From positions 6,324,001-6,388,000 of the forward strand of contig NZ_CP109007.1 of NCBI RefSeq assembly GCF_036226665.1: a stretch of 64,000 nt of DNA. Direction: 5' to 3'. The stretch is from Streptomyces sp. NBC_00691 (GTDB lineage: Bacteria; Actinomycetota; Actinomycetes; Streptomycetales; Streptomycetaceae). The position numbers were made by a program, and so were the translations under genes. Below are positions 43,745 to 52,889 of the stretch, one piece after another. How positions within the stretch are numbered: the stretch's first letter is position 1; each line of letters begins with the position of its first letter. The notes below the pieces were generated by a model. That model was not told the DNA's origin. It made no database searches and saw only the letters and a program-made list of their open reading frames with translations.

Positions 43745-45259
43745 GTGAGTACGGACCAGCGGCCACGCGCCAACAACGGCATCTTCCGGACCAAGACGGT
43801 CGAGCAGTCGATCCGCGACACGGAGGAGCCGGAGCACGCACTCAAGAAGTCCCTGTCCGCCTGGGACCTGATGGTGTTCGGCGTCGGCGTCATCATCGGC
43901 ACCGGCATCTTCGTCCTCACGGGCAAGGTCGCCAAGGAGAACGCCGGCCCGGCGACGGCCCTCGCCTTCGTCGCCGCCGGCATCGTGTGCGCCCTCGCAG
44001 CCCTGTGCTACGCCGAGTTCGCCTCGACGGTGCCGGTGGCGGGATCGGCGTACACCTTCGCGTACGCCTCGATCGGCGAGCTGCCCGCCTGGATCATCGG
44101 CTGGGACCTCGTCCTGGAGTTCGCCCTGGGTACGGCGGTGGTCGCCGTCGGCTGGTCGGGCTACGTCCGGTCGCTCATGGACAACATCGACTGGCACCTG
44201 CCGGCCGCGCTCGAAGGGCCGGACGTGCCGGGCGGCACCTTCGACATCCTGGCCTTCCTCCTCGTCCTGGTGCTGACCGTCGTCCTCGTCCTGGGCATGA
44301 AGCTCTCCGCCCGGATCACCGCGATCGTCGTGGCGATCAAGGTGACCGTGGTGATGATCGTGATCGTCGCCGGTCTGTTCTTCATCGTCGGCGACAACTA
44401 CAAGCCCTTCATCCCGCCGGCCGTGACCCCCGAGGGCGGCGGCTCCAACTGGGACTCGCCACTCGTCCAGCTGCTCTTCGGGTACGAGCCGACCAACTTC
44501 GGCGTCATGGGCATCTTCACCGCGGCCTCCGTCGTCTTCTTCGCCTTCATCGGCTTCGACGTGGTGGCCACCGCCGCCGAGGAGACCAAGCTGCCGCAGC
44601 GGGACATGCCCCGGGGCATCCTCGGTTCGCTCTTCATCTGCACCGTGCTCTACGTGGCCGTCGCGCTGGTCGTCACCGGCATGCAGCACTACACCGAGCT
44701 GTCCGTCAGCGCCCCGCTCGCCGACGCCTTCAAGGCCGCCGGGCATCCCTTCTACGCGGGCGTGATCAGCTTCGGCGCCGCCATCGGCCTCACCACGGTC
44801 TGTCTGATCCTGCTCCTCGGCCAGACCCGCGTGTTCTTCGCGATGAGCCGCGACGGCCTGCTGCCGCGCTTCTTCTCCAAGACGCACCCGCGGTTCAAGA
44901 CCCCGTACCGGCCGACGATCCTGCTCGGTGTGATCATCGCCATCGTCGCCGGTTTCACCAGCATCAACGAGCTCGCGACCCTGGTGAACATCGGCACGCT
45001 CTTCGCCTTCGTCGTGGTCGCCGTCGGCGTCATGGTGCTCCGCCGCACCCGCCCCGACCTGCCCCGCGCCTTCCGCACCCCCTGGGTGCCGGTGCTGCCG
45101 ATCCTCTCCATCGCCGCCTCGTTCTGGCTGATGCTCAACCTGCCCGGCGAGACCTGGTTCCGGTTCGCGGTCTGGATGGTGATCGGCTTCGTCGTGTACT
45201 TCCTGTACGGGCGCGGTCACAGCCGGCTCGGGAAGGCGGGCCAGGGCGCGGAGTACTGA
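43745..45259 (+). CDS. APC-superfamily cationic amino-acid transporter
   Basis: This 504-residue permease with about 12 helices shows the CAT-type signature FGVGVIIGTGIFVLTGKVAKE, ASTVPVAGSAYTFAYASIGEL, and FFAFIGFDVVATAAEETKLP in the middle. RVFFAMSRDGLLP is also present. It is longer and clearly distinct from the APC gene at 14182. GTG 43745 is chosen with AGGGAGG ten bases upstream. The substrate is probably a basic or branched amino acid, but not determined. No operon partner is adjacent. Confidence 0.9.
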   Translation: MSTDQRPRANNGIFRTKTVEQSIRDTEEPEHALKKSLSAWDLMVFGVGVIIGTGIFVLTGKVAKENAGPATALAFVAAGIVCALAALCYAEFASTVPVAGSAYTFAYASIGELPAWIIGWDLVLEFALGTAVVAVGWSGYVRSLMDNIDWHLPAALEGPDVPGGTFDILAFLLVLVLTVVLVLGMKLSARITAIVVAIKVTVVMIVIVAGLFFIVGDNYKPFIPPAVTPEGGGSNWDSPLVQLLFGYEPTNFGVMGIFTAASVVFFAFIGFDVVATAAEETKLPQRDMPRGILGSLFICTVLYVAVALVVTGMQHYTELSVSAPLADAFKAAGHPFYAGVISFGAAIGLTTVCLILLLGQTRVFFAMSRDGLLPRFFSKTHPRFKTPYRPTILLGVIIAIVAGFTSINELATLVNIGTLFAFVVVAVGVMVLRRTRPDLPRAFRTPWVPVLPILSIAASFWLMLNLPGETWFRFAVWMVIGFVVYFLYGRGHSRLGKAGQGAEY

Positions 45260-45369
45260 GCGGGCCGCGGGACGGCGATGTCCCGGGTGCGGAAGGGACC
45301 GTTCGGCAGGGCGACTACAGTCGGCTCGTACCCGAACTCCTTCCGACGACCGGAGTGCTGGATCCCCCC

Positions 45370-46440
45370 ATGGCTAATCGATCCCAGGCCCCCGCCGCCC
45401 CTTCCACCGCCCCCCTGCTCCAGGGTGCCTGGCTGACCCGAGGGACGGAGGGCCGGTTCAGCGCCTACCTGCCCAGGGACGGAGAGGTGGTGCGCTGGAC
45501 CGAGGAGCCGGACGGGACATGGAGCGGACCCGTCTCGCTCGGCGGCGACGGCCTGACCTCCTTCCTCGCGGTCGGCCAGGGCGCCGACCGCTACGTCCAC
45601 CTCGTCGGTCTGCGGCCCACGACCGGCGGCGAGGACCACGTCGAGCTGGTGCACAGCGTCCAGTTCCAGACCGGCCGCCCCGCGGTGGCCTGGCGCTCGA
45701 TCGGCCACTCCAACGGCAAGGCGCCGTGGACCGGCAACCCCGCCGTCGCGGTGGACGGCCAGGGCCGTGTGTACGCCTTCATGCGCAACGGCGGCGGCGG
45801 GCTGAGCGTGCGGGCCCAGAAGGACGCCGGCGGCTGGCACCCCTGGTGGGACCTGATGGGATCGAAGACCGACCCCTCGCCGGTCGCGCTCACCAACGGC
45901 TCCGGCTTCGTCGAGCTGTTCAGCTCGCACGCCAAGGGCCTCGTCCGCTACGTACAGCGCGAGTCCGGCGCCCGGCCGATCCGTGAGGAGCTGCTCCCGG
46001 CGTCGGTGACCATGGGCACCCTGGCGGCCACGACCGGCCCCTCCGGGCACGTCACGCTCTTCTACCTCGACCAGGACGGCCAGGTCCGCGCCTGGTCGCC
46101 CGAGCGCTCCCTGGAGCCGACGGTGCTCAGCAAGGCCGTCGGTACCGGGCGGCTCTCCGCCACCCGCTGTCTCGTCGACGGCGAGGAGCACACGGTCCTC
46201 GCCCAGCGGTCGGCCGACGGCCGGCTCGCCCTCGCCTCCTACCCGAGCGAGCGGGAGACCGAAGGCATCCAGTGGTCGGAGACGGGGGAGCGGCACGCGG
46301 ATCTCGCCGCCGTCCTCACCCGCGGCCCCGAAGGGCGTCTGGTCGCGATGGCCCGCGTCGGCGGGGGCGCCCCGCTCGTCACCCGCCAGAAGGCCTCGGC
46401 GGAGGGTCTGGTCCTGGAGGGCTGGCGCTCCATAGGGTGA
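45370..46440 (+). CDS. Uncharacterised protein, predicted beta-propeller
   Basis: I do not recognise this 356-residue protein. It has no signal peptide or membrane segment. About six degenerate repeats of 45-55 residues carry alternating hydrophobic strands and Trp/Gly turns (WLTRGTEGRFSAYLPRDGEVVRW, GNPAVAVDGQGRVYAFMRNGGGGLSVRAQ, HVTLFYLDQDGQVRAW), which suggests a beta-propeller of the PLL-lectin or sialidase-like type without catalytic residues. The ATG at 45370 lacks a ribosome site; GTG 45355 is an alternative. It stands between the permease and the convergent fad genes, with a shared terminator. Confidence 0.7.
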   Translation: MANRSQAPAAPSTAPLLQGAWLTRGTEGRFSAYLPRDGEVVRWTEEPDGTWSGPVSLGGDGLTSFLAVGQGADRYVHLVGLRPTTGGEDHVELVHSVQFQTGRPAVAWRSIGHSNGKAPWTGNPAVAVDGQGRVYAFMRNGGGGLSVRAQKDAGGWHPWWDLMGSKTDPSPVALTNGSGFVELFSSHAKGLVRYVQRESGARPIREELLPASVTMGTLAATTGPSGHVTLFYLDQDGQVRAWSPERSLEPTVLSKAVGTGRLSATRCLVDGEEHTVLAQRSADGRLALASYPSERETEGIQWSETGERHADLAAVLTRGPEGRLVAMARVGGGAPLVTRQKASAEGLVLEGWRSIG

Positions 46441-46497
46441 CGCCCCGACGGGCGTCCCAGGCACTCCGGCGCTGCCCGGGACCTCCGCCTGTTCGCA

Positions 46498-46578
46498 CCT
46501 CGGCGTGCGGCCGGCTCGTGCCTCGGCGTGCGGCCCCGGGAGGCCCGCGGCCCCTTGACGCGCGGCCCCGGGAGGCCC
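46498..46578. repeat. Short direct repeats in the spacer before the fad terminator
   Basis: CCTCGGCGTGCGGCC occurs at 46498 and 46521, and GCGGCCCCGGGAGGCCC occurs at 46530 and 46562. No coding sense is apparent. Confidence 0.5.
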
Positions 46579-46620
46579 CGCGAAGCTCTCGCTCTCCGGG
46601 CGGCCGCCCCGGCGGTACGC

Positions 46621-46659
46621 GAACGGCCCCGGCACCTTCTGAAGGTGCCGGGGCCGTTC
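46621..46659. terminator. Bidirectional terminator between the propeller gene and fadB
   Basis: A 19-base self-complementary arm (46621-46639 with 46641-46659, core CGGCCCCGGCACCTTC) forms a very stable hairpin between convergent genes. Confidence 0.9.
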
Positions 46660-46688
46660 ACGTACGCCCTGGGGCGCGAGGCCGGGTG

Positions 46689-48827
46689 TTACGCCGGGAC
46701 GCTCGCCACGCCCTGCGCGAGGAAGGGCTTGCCGTTGACGCGCTCGGAGACGCCCTCACGGTCCAGGTACGGCGTGATGCCGCCCAGGTGGAAGGGCCAG
46801 CCCGCGCCGGTGATCAGGCAGAGGTCGATGTCCTGCGCCTCGGCGACGACACCCTCCTCCAGCATCAGGCCGATCTCCTGCGCCACCGCGTCCAGGACGC
46901 GGTCGCGGACCTGCTCCTCGGTCAGGACGGTGTCGCCCTGGACGAGGAGGGCGGCGACCTCCGGGTCGAGCTCCGGCTTGAAGCCGTTCTCGGCCTTGTA
47001 GACGTAGAAGCCGCGCTTGCCGGCCTCGACGACGCGCTTGAGGTTCGGCGAGACGGTGAAGCGCTCCGGGAAGGAGCGGTTCAGGGTCTCGGAGACGTGC
47101 AGACCGATGGCCGGGCCCACGAGTTCCAGGAGGACCAGCGGCGACATCGGCAGGCCGAGGGGCTCGATCGCCTTCTCGGCGGTCTCGACCGACGTGCCCT
47201 CGTCGATGACGTTCTGGATCTCGCCCATGAAGCGGGTCAGGATGCGGTTCACGACGAACGCCGGGGCGTCCTTGGTGAGGACCGCGGTCTTCTTCAGCTT
47301 CTTGGCGACACCGAACGCGGTCGCCAGCGAGGCGTCGTCCGTCTGCTCGCCGCGGACGATCTCCAGGAGCGGGAGGATCGCGACCGGGTTGAAGAAGTGG
47401 AAGCCGACCACGCGCTCCGGGTGCTGGAGCTTGGAGGCCATCTCCGACACCGACAGCGAGGAGGTGTTGGTGGCGAGGATCGCGTGCGCCGGAGCGACCG
47501 CCTCGACCTCCGCGAACACCTTCTGCTTGACGGACATCTCCTCGAACACGGCCTCGATGATGAAGTCCGCGTCCGCGAAGCCCTCGGCCTTGTCCAGGAC
47601 ACCGGAGACCAGGCCCTTGAGGCGGTTGGCCTTGTCCTGGTTGATGCGGCCCTTGCCGAGCAGCTTCTCGATCTCGGCGTGGACGTAGCCCACACCCTTG
47701 TCGACGCGCTCCTGGTCGATGTCGGTCAGGACGACCGGCACCTCGAGGCGGCGCAGGAAGAGCAGGGCGAGCTGGGAGGCCATCAGACCGGCGCCGACGA
47801 CACCGACCTTGGTGACCGGGCGGGCCAGCGACTTGTCCGGGGCACCGGCGGGGCGCTTGCCGCGCTTCTGCACCAGGTTGAAGGCGTAGATGCCGGAGCG
47901 GAGCTCGCCGCCCATGATCAGGTCCGCGAGGGCCTGGTCCTCGGCGTCGAAGCCCTTCTGCAGGTCGCCGTCCTTGGCGGCCTCGATGATGTCGAGGGCG
48001 CGGTAGGCGGCCGGCGCGGCGCCGTGGACCTTGGAGTCGGCCACGAGACGGCCCTTGGCGACGGCCTGGTCCCAGGCCTCGCCGCGGTCGATCGCGGGGC
48101 GCTCGACGGTGACGGAGCCGTTGAGGACGGACGCCGTCCAGATCAGCGACTGCTCCAGGAAGTCGGCGCCCTCGAACAGGGCGTCGGCGATGCCGAGCTC
48201 GAAGACCTGCTTGCCCTTGAGCTGACGGTTCTGGTTCAGCGAGTTCTCGATGATGACCGAGACGGCCTTCTCGGCGCCGATCAGGTTCGGCAGGATGGCG
48301 CAGCCGCCCCAGCCGGGCACCAGGCCGAGGAAGACCTCGGGCAGCGAGAAGGCCGGGAGGGCCTTCGACACGGTGCGGTAGGTGCAGTGCAGACCGACCT
48401 CGACGCCGCCGCCCATGGCCGCGCCGTTGTAGTACGCGAAGGTCGGGACGGCGAGCGCGGACAGACGCTTGAAGACGTCGTGGCCGCCCTTGCCGATGGC
48501 GAGCGCCTCGTCGTGCTTCTTGAGCAGCTCGACGCCCTTGAGGTCGGCGCCGACGGCGAAGATGAACGGCTTGCCGGTGATGCCGACGCCGGTGATCTCA
48601 CCGTTCGCGGCCTCGGCCTCGACCTGGTCGATCGCCGTGTTCAGGTTGGCGAGCGACTGCGGGCCGAAGGTGGTCGGCTTGGTGTGGTCGAAGCCGTTGT
48701 CCAGCGTGATCAGGGCGAACCGGCCCGCACCCGCGGGCAGTTCGAAGTGCCGTACGTGGGCGCTCGTGACGACCTCGTCGGGGAAGAGCTCCGCGGCGCC
48801 CTTCAGAAGCTCGGCGGTGGTGCTCAC
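46689..48827 (-). CDS. fadB: Fatty acid oxidation multifunctional enzyme: enoyl-CoA hydratase / 3-hydroxyacyl-CoA dehydrogenase
   Basis: This 712-residue alpha-subunit-type enzyme carries out the two middle steps of beta-oxidation. The N-terminal crotonase domain has FIFAVGADLKGVE and YYNGAAMGGGVEVGLHC. The NAD-binding domain begins near residue 340 with VGVVGAGLMASQLA, and GFHFFNPVAILPLLEIV is the dehydrogenase signature. GTG 48827 overlaps the fadA stop (GTGA) and has GGGAGG upstream. With fadA it forms a two-gene beta-oxidation operon. The acetyl-CoA made would enter the TCA cycle. Confidence 0.94.
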   Translation of the reverse strand: MSTTAELLKGAAELFPDEVVTSAHVRHFELPAGAGRFALITLDNGFDHTKPTTFGPQSLANLNTAIDQVEAEAANGEITGVGITGKPFIFAVGADLKGVELLKKHDEALAIGKGGHDVFKRLSALAVPTFAYYNGAAMGGGVEVGLHCTYRTVSKALPAFSLPEVFLGLVPGWGGCAILPNLIGAEKAVSVIIENSLNQNRQLKGKQVFELGIADALFEGADFLEQSLIWTASVLNGSVTVERPAIDRGEAWDQAVAKGRLVADSKVHGAAPAAYRALDIIEAAKDGDLQKGFDAEDQALADLIMGGELRSGIYAFNLVQKRGKRPAGAPDKSLARPVTKVGVVGAGLMASQLALLFLRRLEVPVVLTDIDQERVDKGVGYVHAEIEKLLGKGRINQDKANRLKGLVSGVLDKAEGFADADFIIEAVFEEMSVKQKVFAEVEAVAPAHAILATNTSSLSVSEMASKLQHPERVVGFHFFNPVAILPLLEIVRGEQTDDASLATAFGVAKKLKKTAVLTKDAPAFVVNRILTRFMGEIQNVIDEGTSVETAEKAIEPLGLPMSPLVLLELVGPAIGLHVSETLNRSFPERFTVSPNLKRVVEAGKRGFYVYKAENGFKPELDPEVAALLVQGDTVLTEEQVRDRVLDAVAQEIGLMLEEGVVAEAQDIDLCLITGAGWPFHLGGITPYLDREGVSERVNGKPFLAQGVASVPA

Positions 48828-50038
48828 TTGCCCTCCCAGTGGGGGTTTTCCCAGATGACCGTGGCGCCCATGCCGAAGCCGACGCACATCGTGTTGAGGC
48901 CGTAGCGGACCTGCGGGTTCTCCTCGAACTGGCGGGCCAGCTGCGTCATCAGACGGACGCCGGAGGAGGCGAGCGGGTGACCGTAGGCGATGGCGCCGCC
49001 GTACTGGTTGACGCGGGCGTCGTCGTCGGCGATGCCGTAGTGCTCCAGGAAGGCGAGGACCTGGACCGCGAAGGCCTCGTTGATCTCGAAGAGGTCGATG
49101 TCCTCGATGGACAGACCGGCCTTCGCGAGGGCCTTCTCGGTCGCCGGGATCGGGCCGTAGCCCATGACCTCGGGCTCGACGCCGGCGAAGGCGTACGAGA
49201 CGAGGCGCATCTTCACCGGGAGGTCGTTCTCGCGGGCGAAGTCCTCGGAGGCGATGATCGAGGCGGTGGCGCCGTCGTTGAGACCGGCCGCGTTGCCCGC
49301 GGTGACGTTGCCGTGGACGCGGAACGGCGTCTTGAGGCCGGCCAGCGACTCCAGGGTGGTGCCCGGGCGCATCGGCTCGTCGGCGGTGACCAGGCCCCAG
49401 CCGGTCTCACCGGTGGAGGCGTCGGTGCGGCGGACCGAGATCGGCACCAGGTCCTGCTGGATCTTGCCGTCGGCGTACGCCTTGGCGGCCTTCTCCTGCG
49501 AGCGCACGGCGTACTCGTCGGCGCGCTGCTTGGTGATGCTCGGGTAGCGGTCGTGCAGGTTCTCGGCGGTCATGCCCATGAAGAGGGCGGACTCGTCGAC
49601 CAGCTTCTCGCTGACGAAGCGCGGGTTCGGGTCGACGCCCTCACCCATGGGGTGGCGGCCCATGTGCTCGACGCCACCGGCGATGACGGCGTCGTAGGCG
49701 CCGAAGGCGATCGAACCGGCGACGCTGGTCACGGCCGTGAGCGCACCGGCGCACATGCGGTCGATGGAGTAGCCCGGCACCGACTGCGGCAGCCCGGCGA
49801 GGATGCCCGCCGTGCGGCCGAGCGTCAGACCCTGGTCACCGATCTGCGTGGTCGCGGCGATGGCGACCTCGTCGATCCGCGCGGGGTCCAGACCGGGGTT
49901 GCGGCGCAGCAGCTCCCGGATGGCCTTGACGACGAGATCGTCGGCGCGGGTCTCGTGGTAGATGCCCTTCGGGCCCGCCTTGCCGAACGGGGTGCGGACG
50001 CCGTCGACGAAGACGACGTCCCTGACGGTACGAGGCAC
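48824..50038 (-). CDS. fadA: Acetyl-CoA C-acyltransferase (thiolase)
   Basis: This 404-residue thiolase does the last, CoA-dependent cleavage of beta-oxidation. The nucleophile is Cys96 in RMCAGAL; the C-terminal GHPLASSG and CVGFGMG supply the His and second Cys. NEAFAVQ is also present. GTG 50038 is chosen because GGAGGAG lies seven bases upstream; the longer in-frame start adds an unrelated 14 residues. It is the first gene of the fadA-fadB operon, and a palindromic AAGCG-TG-CGCTT site lies about 50 bases upstream. Confidence 0.95.
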   Translation of the reverse strand: MPRTVRDVVFVDGVRTPFGKAGPKGIYHETRADDLVVKAIRELLRRNPGLDPARIDEVAIAATTQIGDQGLTLGRTAGILAGLPQSVPGYSIDRMCAGALTAVTSVAGSIAFGAYDAVIAGGVEHMGRHPMGEGVDPNPRFVSEKLVDESALFMGMTAENLHDRYPSITKQRADEYAVRSQEKAAKAYADGKIQQDLVPISVRRTDASTGETGWGLVTADEPMRPGTTLESLAGLKTPFRVHGNVTAGNAAGLNDGATASIIASEDFARENDLPVKMRLVSYAFAGVEPEVMGYGPIPATEKALAKAGLSIEDIDLFEINEAFAVQVLAFLEHYGIADDDARVNQYGGAIAYGHPLASSGVRLMTQLARQFEENPQVRYGLNTMCVGFGMGATVIWENPHWEGK

Positions 50039-50345
50039 GATGGCTCTCCTCCAGGGTGCGGGATGGCACTGCTGCGGCACACGCCTAAGCGTGCGCTTGC
50101 TTCCCCCATGCTACTTGTGGGTAACCAGGCTGCCCAGCCCCTGGGCTCCAAGCGGCGAAGGTCACATTCCGAGGATGCCACCGACGCGACCCCACGCCCC
50201 CCGCGCACGCCCGTCCGATCGGAGGGTCCCGCAACCCGATGGGCCCACGGCGGCGGCCGTGTCACGGCCCGGACGCCCGTCGGCGGGCGGAGCCTGACAC
50301 CGGTCCGGGGCGCGAGGCTCCGGACGCGCGACGGAAAGGACTCCC
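50039..50345. other. 307-bp divergent region between fadA and the hydrolase gene
   Basis: No gene is seen. The fadA side has the inverted repeat at 50087-50098; the hydrolase side ends in the ribosome site AAAGGA. The middle is GC-rich without a recognisable signal. Confidence 0.6.
50087..50098 (-). promoter_or_regulatory. Inverted repeat upstream of fadA
   Basis: AAGCG and CGCTT flank TG (50087-50098), about 50 bases before the fadA GTG. Short AAGCG/CGCTT palindromes are familiar as TetR-type fatty-acid regulator sites; the cognate factor is not in the window. Confidence 0.4.
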
Positions 50346-51470
50346 ATGGCGATCGTCACCACCGACCACAAGGTCACCCACACCTCCACCGTCCCCGCGA
50401 ACAAGGACGAGGTCGTCAAGCTCTTCGTCCGGGAGCGGAACGGCACGCCCCCGGGTCAGCCCCGCAGACCGGTCCTCATGCTCCACGGCAGGAGCGTGCC
50501 CGTGCTCGCGGGCTTCGACCTCCGGTACAAGACGTACAGCTGGGCGGAGACTCTGGCGAAGGCCGGATACGACGTCTTCATGATGGACCTCCAGGGCTCC
50601 GGACTGTCGCCGCGACCCCGGATGGACGACCCGCGCAACGTCAACCCGGCTCAGCAGAACCTGCTGACACCCCGCCCACCGGGATTCACGCCGGGGCCGC
50701 CGAACTACCCGTTCCAGCTGACGAACTCGAACAGTGACCGGGACGAACTGGACACCGTCGTGGAGTTCATCCGCGACGAGTGCGACGTGCAGAAGGTCGC
50801 CTTCATCGGCTGGTCCGCCGCCGCGTTCACGATGGGACCGTACGCGGTCAAGAACCCCCAGAAGGTGTCGAGCCTGTTCCTGCTGGCACCGATCTTCCCG
50901 CCCGAGGGAACGTCGAACCCGCCGGCCACGCTGCCGCGACCGGGCTTCCCGACCTATCTCGGCACCAAGGCGGGGTTCGACAGCGGCTGGAAGGGCGAGG
51001 TGCACTGCGACGGACAGCGGGAGGACGCCGTCGTCGGGGAGGCGTGGGACGCGATCATGAAGAGCGACCCGGTCGGCAGCACCTGGGGACCGCCGGCGGA
51101 GGGGCGCAACCGGATCAGGAACTTCTGGCGGTGGGGATGGAACAGGACCACCGCGGCACAGGGCGGGGTGCTCGGCGGAAGCGTTCCCGTGCTGATGGTC
51201 TACGGGGAGTACGACCGCCAGGTGAACACCTCGCCCCCCAACCCGGACCCGGAGCTCGACTTCTCCGTACCCGCCCTCTACGACGCCGTCACGGGCGCCC
51301 ACAAGCTGATGGTCAAGCTCGCGTGCGCGGGGCACTCGGTGGTGTGGGAGATGCAGCACAAGAACGTCCACAACCTCTCGAAGCACTGGCTCAAGCAACT
51401 CAAGGTCGACGGCAAGACCCAGGGCGTCTTCGACATGGACACCGACGGAAACCTCAGCCCGGCCCCGTAG
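50346..51470 (+). CDS. Alpha/beta-hydrolase
   Basis: This 374-residue cytoplasmic hydrolase has a likely triad of Ser157 in GWSAA, Asp290 in YGEYD and His330 in AGHSVVWE. The oxyanion region is MLHGRSVPVLAGFDL. An insert rich in proline (NLLTPRPPGFTPGPPNYPFQ) between strands could form a lid. There is no signal peptide. The substrate is unknown; esterase or dienelactone-type activities are possible. ATG 50346 follows AAAGGACTCCC. A terminator follows. Confidence 0.85.
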   Translation: MAIVTTDHKVTHTSTVPANKDEVVKLFVRERNGTPPGQPRRPVLMLHGRSVPVLAGFDLRYKTYSWAETLAKAGYDVFMMDLQGSGLSPRPRMDDPRNVNPAQQNLLTPRPPGFTPGPPNYPFQLTNSNSDRDELDTVVEFIRDECDVQKVAFIGWSAAAFTMGPYAVKNPQKVSSLFLLAPIFPPEGTSNPPATLPRPGFPTYLGTKAGFDSGWKGEVHCDGQREDAVVGEAWDAIMKSDPVGSTWGPPAEGRNRIRNFWRWGWNRTTAAQGGVLGGSVPVLMVYGEYDRQVNTSPPNPDPELDFSVPALYDAVTGAHKLMVKLACAGHSVVWEMQHKNVHNLSKHWLKQLKVDGKTQGVFDMDTDGNLSPAP

Positions 51471-51478
51471 GCACGGCG

Positions 51479-51511
51479 GAGCCCCTGGCGGTTCTCACCG
51501 TCCAGGGGCTC
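51479..51511. terminator. Terminator between the hydrolase and RNase D-like genes
   Basis: GAGCCCCTGG (51479-51488) pairs with CCAGGGGCTC (51502-51511), and an inner CGGT-TCTC-ACCG stem stacks within, between convergent genes. Confidence 0.85.
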
Positions 51512-51523
51512 TCCGAGCGGGGG

Positions 51524-52807
51524 TCACGCCGTGGCCGTCAGCGCCTTCACCAGGAGCGGGGTCACCAGGCCGACCTGCCAGGGGCGTGCGCCGTGGCCCG
51601 TGAGGGCGGCGGCGACGGAGTCCGCGTCGGCCGGGGACGGCGGCTCCCAGCAGACCCGGCGCACCGTGTCCGGGGTGATCAGGTTCTCCTGCGGCAGGTT
51701 CAGCTCCTCCGCGAGGGCCGAGACCGCCGCGCGCGCCGCCGAAAGCCGGGCCGCGGCGACCGGGTCCTTGTCCGCCCAGGCGCGCGGCGGGGGCGGGCCG
51801 GCCACCTGCTGGCCCGGCTGGGGGAGCTCGCTCTCGGGCAGGGCGCGGGCGCGGTCGACGGCCGCCTGCCACTGCTCCAGCTGACGGCGGCCCATCCGGT
51901 GCCCGAAACCGGGCAGAGCGGTGAGTGCGGTCACGTTCACCGGCACCGCGAGTGCCGCCTCCACGATCGCCGCGTCGCTCAGCACCTTGCCCGGGGAGAC
52001 GTCCCGTCGCTGGGCGACCGCGTCACGGGCCGTCCACAGCTCCCGTACGACCGCCATCTGGCGACGGCGCCGCACCTTGTGCATACCGGAGGTGCGCCGC
52101 CACGGGTCCTTGCGGGGCGGGGCGGGCGGGGCCGAGGCGATCGCGTCGAACTCCTGGTGCGCCCAGTCGAGCTTGCCCTGCCGGTCGAGCTCCTTCTCCA
52201 GGGCGTCCCGGAGGTCGACGAGGAGTTCCACGTCGAGGGCCGCGTACCGAAGCCAGGGCTCGGGCAGCGGCCGGGTGGACCAGTCGACGGCGGAGTGGCC
52301 CTTCTCCAGGGCGTAGCCCAGGACGGACTCGACCATCGCGCCGAGGCCGACGCGCGGGAAGCCCGCGAGCCGCCCGGCGAGCTCGGTGTCGAACAGGGAG
52401 GTCGGGAGCATGCCTATGTCGCGCAGGCACGGAAGGTCCTGCGTCGCGGCGTGCAGGATCCATTCGGTCCCGGCGAGCGCGTCGCCGAGTCCGGAGAGGT
52501 CGGGGCAGCCCACCGGGTCGATGAGGGCGGTTCCCGCGCCCTCGCGGCGGAGCTGGACGAGATAGGCGCGCTGGCCGTACCGGTAGCCGGAGGCGCGCTC
52601 GGCGTCCACGGCGACGGGGCCGCGGCCGGCCGCGAAGGCGGCGACCACCTCGGCGAGGGCGTCCTCGGTCTCGACGACGGGCGGAATCCCCTCGCGGGGC
52701 TCCAGCAACGGGATCGGAAGCCCATTCGCAGGGACATCGTCGTCCGGGGGGCCGCCCCCGGTGGTGCGCAGTGCTGTGTCTGCTGCGGTCTCTTGGGCGT
52801 CGGTCAC
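51524..52807 (-). CDS. rnd: RNase D-like 3'-5' exoribonuclease with HRDC domain
   Basis: This 427-residue protein has a DEDD exonuclease fold. The first acidic pair is Asp68-Ala-Glu70 (VAVDAERASGY), then HAATQDLPCL, DTELAGRL and YAALDVELLVDL. An HRDC-type helical region (around residues 230-310) follows, and the C-terminus is a less conserved extension of about 100 residues. It is expected to trim 3' ends of tRNA and other stable RNA. The GTG start at 52807 has no ribosome site; a TACCCT element ends eight bases upstream, so the mRNA may be leaderless. Confidence 0.9.
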   Translation of the reverse strand: MTDAQETAADTALRTTGGGPPDDDVPANGLPIPLLEPREGIPPVVETEDALAEVVAAFAAGRGPVAVDAERASGYRYGQRAYLVQLRREGAGTALIDPVGCPDLSGLGDALAGTEWILHAATQDLPCLRDIGMLPTSLFDTELAGRLAGFPRVGLGAMVESVLGYALEKGHSAVDWSTRPLPEPWLRYAALDVELLVDLRDALEKELDRQGKLDWAHQEFDAIASAPPAPPRKDPWRRTSGMHKVRRRRQMAVVRELWTARDAVAQRRDVSPGKVLSDAAIVEAALAVPVNVTALTALPGFGHRMGRRQLEQWQAAVDRARALPESELPQPGQQVAGPPPPRAWADKDPVAAARLSAARAAVSALAEELNLPQENLITPDTVRRVCWEPPSPADADSVAAALTGHGARPWQVGLVTPLLVKALTATA

Positions 52808-52833
52808 CTGTCAAGGGTATCGGTGAACGGCAA

Positions 52834-52867
52834 GCGCCTGTCGACGGAACGTTCCGTCGACAGGCGC
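52834..52867. terminator. 34-bp perfect palindrome between the RNase D-like and regulator genes
   Basis: Bases 52834-52850 and 52851-52867 are exact complements with no spacer (core CGACGGAACGTTCCGTCG). It lies 23 bases after the regulator stop and 27 before the RNase D start, so it probably ends the regulator transcript. A protein-binding role is also possible. Confidence 0.65.
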
Positions 52868-52889
52868 CGGCTTCTTGTCGAGCGCTCCG

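Noticed and set aside
43696..45369. Upstream part of the long plus frame ending at 46440
   Set aside because: It is out of frame with the APC permease, whose helices are clear; only the part from 45370 looks like protein.
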